DNA of 14,785 nucleotides from positions 1 to 14,785 of the forward strand of contig DAOTVS010000358.1 of NCBI GenBank assembly GCA_034436375.1, written 5' to 3'. Shown here piece after piece: positions 11,600 to 14,785 of this stretch. Numbering within the stretch: the stretch's first letter is position 1; the number at the start of each line of letters is the position of its first letter. A model generated the notes under the pieces. It searched no databases. It was not told where the DNA came from and saw only the letters and a list, made by a program, of their open reading frames with translations. This stretch comes from DAOTVS01 sp034436375. Lineage in GTDB: Bacteria; Chloroflexota; Anaerolineae; SpSt-313. Both the position numbers and the translations under genes were made by a program.

Positions 11600-14018
11600 G
11601 AGGAAGAAACTGAGTTGCCTCCGGCAGGGTGAAAGAGAAGGTTGTTTCCGCCGGGTTGCTCTCCACGGAAATGCGCCCCCCATGGGCCTCGACCAGCATG
11701 CGCGTAATATAGAGCCCCAGGCCCAGGCTATCGTGGCGCTCCCGGCCAGCCTGAGCGCGGTAGTAGCGAGAGAAGAGGTGAGGCAACTCTTCGGGGGCAA
11801 TCGCCGGGCCGATGTCGGTTACAGAGACCGCCAACTCGCCATCTCGCCGCGCCACGCCGACCGTTACCGGCGTGCCGGGAGTGGAATACTTGAGCGCGTT
11901 GGAGAGCAGGTTCACCATGATGCGTTCCAGGCGATCCGGGTCGGCCCAGGCTGGGGGCAGGCCAGGTGGGACCTGCATGGTCACACGCGCCATGTCGAGC
12001 GCACTGCGCAGGCGCTCCTTCAGGTCGGCCAGAAAAGCCCCCAGATCAAGGGGTTGCCGGCTTAGCTGCAGTTGGCCCGTTTCCAGGCGCGCCGAGTCCA
12101 CCAGGTCTTGGATCATCACGTTCATGCGGCGAGCGCTCGTGCGGATGGCCTCGACACTCTGTCGCTCCTGCGCTGCCGGGGCACCCTGCTCCAAGGCGCG
12201 GAGCAACAACTCGGCCTGGCCCTGCACGACAGCCAAAGGGTTGCGCAAGTCGTGCGAGACGGCCCGCAGAATATCCTCGCGTTGCTCCTGCAGCTCATGC
12301 AGGCCGGTAATATCGGTAAAAGTGACCACTGCCCCCAGCGGGCGCTCCTCGGGCATGCGGATGGGCACCGCACTGGTGGTGATCCACACCGTAGCTCCTG
12401 TCGGCGGGTGCAGCACCAACACCTCACCCAGCACCGGCTCACCGCGCACCGCCCGCATCGCCGGCACGGCATCCACCGGCACCGGCCGACCTTCGGGCGT
12501 CTCAATGCGCAGGGCGGTCAGGCGCTCAGCTATCGGCCGCCTTAGCTGCTCGGGCGAATAGCCAAGGATCTTTTCCGCGGCGGCATTGATGCGCAAAATC
12601 TCACCAGTGGTACTATAGACAATCACCCCATCGGGGATGGAGTTGATGATTGTGTCGAGCTCCGCCGCCCGGGTACGCACCTCTCGCAGCAGCCGCTCGC
12701 GCTCAGTCACATCGTGCCAGATGGCCACCGCTCCGACAACGCGACCATCGTCCAGGAGGGGTGAAGCCGCAGCAAGGATCGTCAGCGTGCGGCCCCGGCC
12801 ATCGGTGATCAGAAAGCGCCAGCCCTGCACTGTCGCGCTCCGGAGGGCCGCCGAAACGGGCATCTCCTCCGCTGTATAGGGGCGCCCATCACGATGGCGG
12901 ATCGCCAATCGCCGGATGAGCTCCGGGTAGTCCATGCCAGTCGGATCGAAGCCAAAAACCGCCTGCGCCGCCGGGTTGGCCCGCACGGCACGCCCGCTGG
13001 CATCAAAGACGATGAGCGCATCGGCCAGGGCGGCAAAGACCGTTGTCAGCTCACTGGCGCGCCGCTCCGCCTCGGCAGCCAGGGCCTCGGCATGGGCGCG
13101 CTCGCTCTCCACCTCGGCCAACAGCCGCACGCGCTCCGCTTCGGCCTGCCGGCGCTCGGTCACATCGATGCCGGTGCCGATGACATACTCGACCCGGCCC
13201 TCATCGTCGAGCAAGGCCGTGTTGGACCAGCGGATCAGCCTCTGCCGGCCATCGCGCGAAACCCAGTGGTTCTCGTGCTCCAGGGGGAAACGGCCCGCGC
13301 TCAGATTGCTGAACACGCCCCGCACCGCCGGGGCTTCCTCTGGAGGGATGAGAAAATCCCAGACATGCTTGCCCGCCACTTCGGAGAATGAGTAGCCGCT
13401 CAGGAGCTCGCAGGCCCGGTTAAAGCGCACGATACGGCCTTCGCGATCCAGCACCACGACCAGAGCTGCTGCCGTATCCAGAATCGCGGCGCTGAAATCC
13501 CGCTCTTCGGCCAGCTCTTCCTGCATCCGCTTGCGGTCGGTAACGTCGCGCAGGTTGGCGATTACCGCATCGACAACGCCTTCCGGCGACGGTAATGGGG
13601 CCATCTCATATTCATAGTCGCGCCGACCCTCCGGCCCTGCCAACTGCACCTCGCCAGTGACTGCACGCCCCTGAGCGAACACGATCTGCCCCTGCGCTTC
13701 CATAAGCTCTGCCAGTGGACCCAAACCCAATTCGTGCGGCGTTCTGCCGATCAGGGCAACGGAGTCCAGGCCCAGGGCCTGCGCCCCAGCCGGGTTGGCA
13801 TAGGCAAAGCGCCCATCCCGCCCAAAAACGTAGATCAGGTGCGGTGACGCAGAAAGAACGGCATCGAGCATGTGTACCCGCTCGCATGACAGCCCCGGCA
13901 ATGGACAGGCATTGTGCAGGTCGCCTACCGCCCCGGCCAGATGGCGCAGCAGTGGCTCACTTTGGCCCCCTTGTTTCCCCATCGCCTCCCTCGTGCCAGA
14001 CCGAAAATCCGTGCGCAT
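11577..14018 (-). CDS. Soluble multi-PAS sensor histidine kinase
   Basis: 813 residues from the ATG at 14018. An in-frame ATG at 13982 (M13) has AGGGAGG immediately upstream, though only 2 nt away, so the start is uncertain. No transmembrane segment or signal peptide is visible; it is probably cytoplasmic. Four PAS-like domains in order: ~50-165, ~175-290, ~325-440 and ~453-572, each ending in a D-V-T-[DE]-R or similar PAC-type motif. A coiled coil lies at ~288-325 (Ala/Glu/Arg-rich). HisKA has phospho-acceptor H589 (VSHDLRNPL), and the ATPase domain has N-box N703/N707 (NLLSNALKYS), a G1 box reading DIGPA (735-739) instead of DxGxG, and G2 SLGLGL (764-769). No response regulator is in the window. 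It converges on rtcB, overlapping it by 23 bp. The signal is unknown. Confidence 0.92.
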   Translation of the reverse strand: MRTDFRSGTREAMGKQGGQSEPLLRHLAGAVGDLHNACPLPGLSCERVHMLDAVLSASPHLIYVFGRDGRFAYANPAGAQALGLDSVALIGRTPHELGLGPLAELMEAQGQIVFAQGRAVTGEVQLAGPEGRRDYEYEMAPLPSPEGVVDAVIANLRDVTDRKRMQEELAEERDFSAAILDTAAALVVVLDREGRIVRFNRACELLSGYSFSEVAGKHVWDFLIPPEEAPAVRGVFSNLSAGRFPLEHENHWVSRDGRQRLIRWSNTALLDDEGRVEYVIGTGIDVTERRQAEAERVRLLAEVESERAHAEALAAEAERRASELTTVFAALADALIVFDASGRAVRANPAAQAVFGFDPTGMDYPELIRRLAIRHRDGRPYTAEEMPVSAALRSATVQGWRFLITDGRGRTLTILAAASPLLDDGRVVGAVAIWHDVTERERLLREVRTRAAELDTIINSIPDGVIVYSTTGEILRINAAAEKILGYSPEQLRRPIAERLTALRIETPEGRPVPVDAVPAMRAVRGEPVLGEVLVLHPPTGATVWITTSAVPIRMPEERPLGAVVTFTDITGLHELQEQREDILRAVSHDLRNPLAVVQGQAELLLRALEQGAPAAQERQSVEAIRTSARRMNVMIQDLVDSARLETGQLQLSRQPLDLGAFLADLKERLRSALDMARVTMQVPPGLPPAWADPDRLERIMVNLLSNALKYSTPGTPVTVGVARRDGELAVSVTDIGPAIAPEELPHLFSRYYRAQAGRERHDSLGLGLYITRMLVEAHGGRISVESNPAETTFSFTLPEATQFLPPTLSSRQ

Positions 14019-14134
14019 GTTGGTGCTGCTGTCTGCTCAGCAATAGTCGGGCCTAGATTGCAGTTGGCTACCTGGCCAGGGGGGCGGTCGCGCTGGCGCT
14101 CGGCTTTGGCCAAGTACTCAGGCCATTTCTCCTA
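14019..14134. other. 116-nt gap between the DUF1638 gene and the histidine kinase
   Basis: No gene and no clear promoter, terminator or SD seen on the minus strand. A short TTGGCCAA palindrome lies near 14105-14112. The two minus-strand genes may be cotranscribed, but the spacing does not prove it. Confidence 0.4.
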
Positions 14135-14785
14135 TCACTCAGCCACTGCCGAGTCTGTTGCGGCCAGGATATCCTCACGATAGGTAGCCGCCACGCGCTG
14201 CCCCGGCTGCACCACCAGGAAATCATCGTTCCACTCGCCGCGGATCAGGCGGCGGATGAGCGAGTGATCGCCCTGCAGATCGACAAACTCCCAGCCGCGC
14301 CGCAGGGCCTCATCGACAGCCTGTTGCCGACAGCCGCAGAGGCCGGGGATGCCCATATCGATATAGGCGGCGCGCTTGTAGTGCTGCTGCCAGGCGCCCA
14401 TCACCTCCATCAGATAGGCCGCATTATCCTCGCCATAGCGCTCCACGTACTCCTGATAGGTCTTTTCCGCGTCGGAGCTGGTATCGGCGCCCAGAGCGCT
14501 AAAGCCCGAGTCGGAAAGGGCGCTGCGCTCGATATAGTCATCGGAATAGTAATAGGTACCCGGGTGGCCCACGAACTCTTCCGTGTAGCGATCGCGCGAG
14601 CCCAGGTAGAGGGTGATGCAGTCATGGGCGCGCACCAGGATCAGGGGCTTGCTGCGCGCCACGAGCCCACGCGTCGAATTGCCACACAGACCGTACACGA
14701 GCACGATCCGGTCATACTTTCCGTCGTCCACCGCATCGATCCGCCGCTGCAACTCCGCGCGCAGCACGTCGGGCGTCTCGTGCAG
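14135..14785 (-). CDS. DUF1638-type protein, 5' end cut by the window edge
   Basis: The reading frame stays open to the last base of the window (LHETPDVLRAELQRRID at the N-terminal side), so the start lies outside and the GTG at 14767 is not a convincing start. The visible part is about 216 residues. It matches what I recall of the DUF1638 family: YDRIVLVYGLCGNSTRGL, RAHDCITLYLGSRDRY, HPGTYYYSDDY, and a C-terminal GLCGC followed by a helix. The conserved Cys and His residues suggest metal binding. Function is unknown; members are often reported near corrinoid/methyl-transfer genes, which are not visible here. It lies upstream of the histidine kinase on the same strand. Confidence 0.8.
   Translation of the reverse strand: MHETPDVLRAELQRRIDAVDDGKYDRIVLVYGLCGNSTRGLVARSKPLILVRAHDCITLYLGSRDRYTEEFVGHPGTYYYSDDYIERSALSDSGFSALGADTSSDAEKTYQEYVERYGEDNAAYLMEVMGAWQQHYKRAAYIDMGIPGLCGCRQQAVDEALRRGWEFVDLQGDHSLIRRLIRGEWNDDFLVVQPGQRVAATYREDILAATDSAVAE

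Overview
This is a GC-rich bacterial window of about 14.8 kb. Its core is the conserved nusA-infB transcription/translation cluster. The NusA N-terminus (MKSEFAIALSQ...), the order nusA, ylxR, infB, rbfA, nrnA (DHH), truB, ribF, and a secreted protein with a YLPVV + TPTPDP motif after its signal peptide all resemble Chloroflexota (Anaerolineae-like). That assignment rests on remembered family features, not on a database comparison.

Layout. (1) 20-1216: a secreted clan-A-type glycoside hydrolase. (2) 1217-1604: a regulatory region with two sigma-70-like promoters, a 30-codon ORF with a perfect Shine-Dalgarno, an inverted repeat around the second -35 box, and a terminator-like hairpin before nusA. 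(3) 1605-3553: nusA, with a long Ala/Glu-rich tail, and ylxR (rnpM). (4) 3554-4032: a 479-nt structured leader with no convincing gene, preceding infB. (5) 4033-10111: infB (with nine octapeptide repeats), a strong hairpin, then rbfA, nrnA, truB, ribF and archease, chained by 10-35 bp overlaps. (6) 10148-11599: rtcB, 36 nt after archease. (7) Minus strand: a soluble multi-PAS histidine kinase (11577-14018), whose 3' end overlaps rtcB tail-to-tail, and upstream of it a DUF1638-type gene cut by the right edge of the window.

How the genes fit together. NusA (transcription), YlxR/RnpM (RNase P modulation), IF2 (initiation), RbfA (16S/30S maturation), NrnA (oligoribonucleotide and pAp turnover), TruB (tRNA pseudouridine 55), RibF (FMN/FAD), and archease plus RtcB (RNA ligation/repair) form one apparent plus-strand RNA-metabolism and translation operon. 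RtcB and archease sit at its distal end, without rtcA or rtcR. The usual first gene rimP and the usual ylxQ are not at their expected places.

The least ordinary parts are the non-coding ones: the nusA leader, which looks like an attenuator with a leader ORF, and the infB leader, which contains mutually exclusive hairpins and a start-stop mini-ORF. The Cys-rich N-terminal extension of TruB is also unusual. I see no transposon, CRISPR array, tRNA or rRNA in the window.
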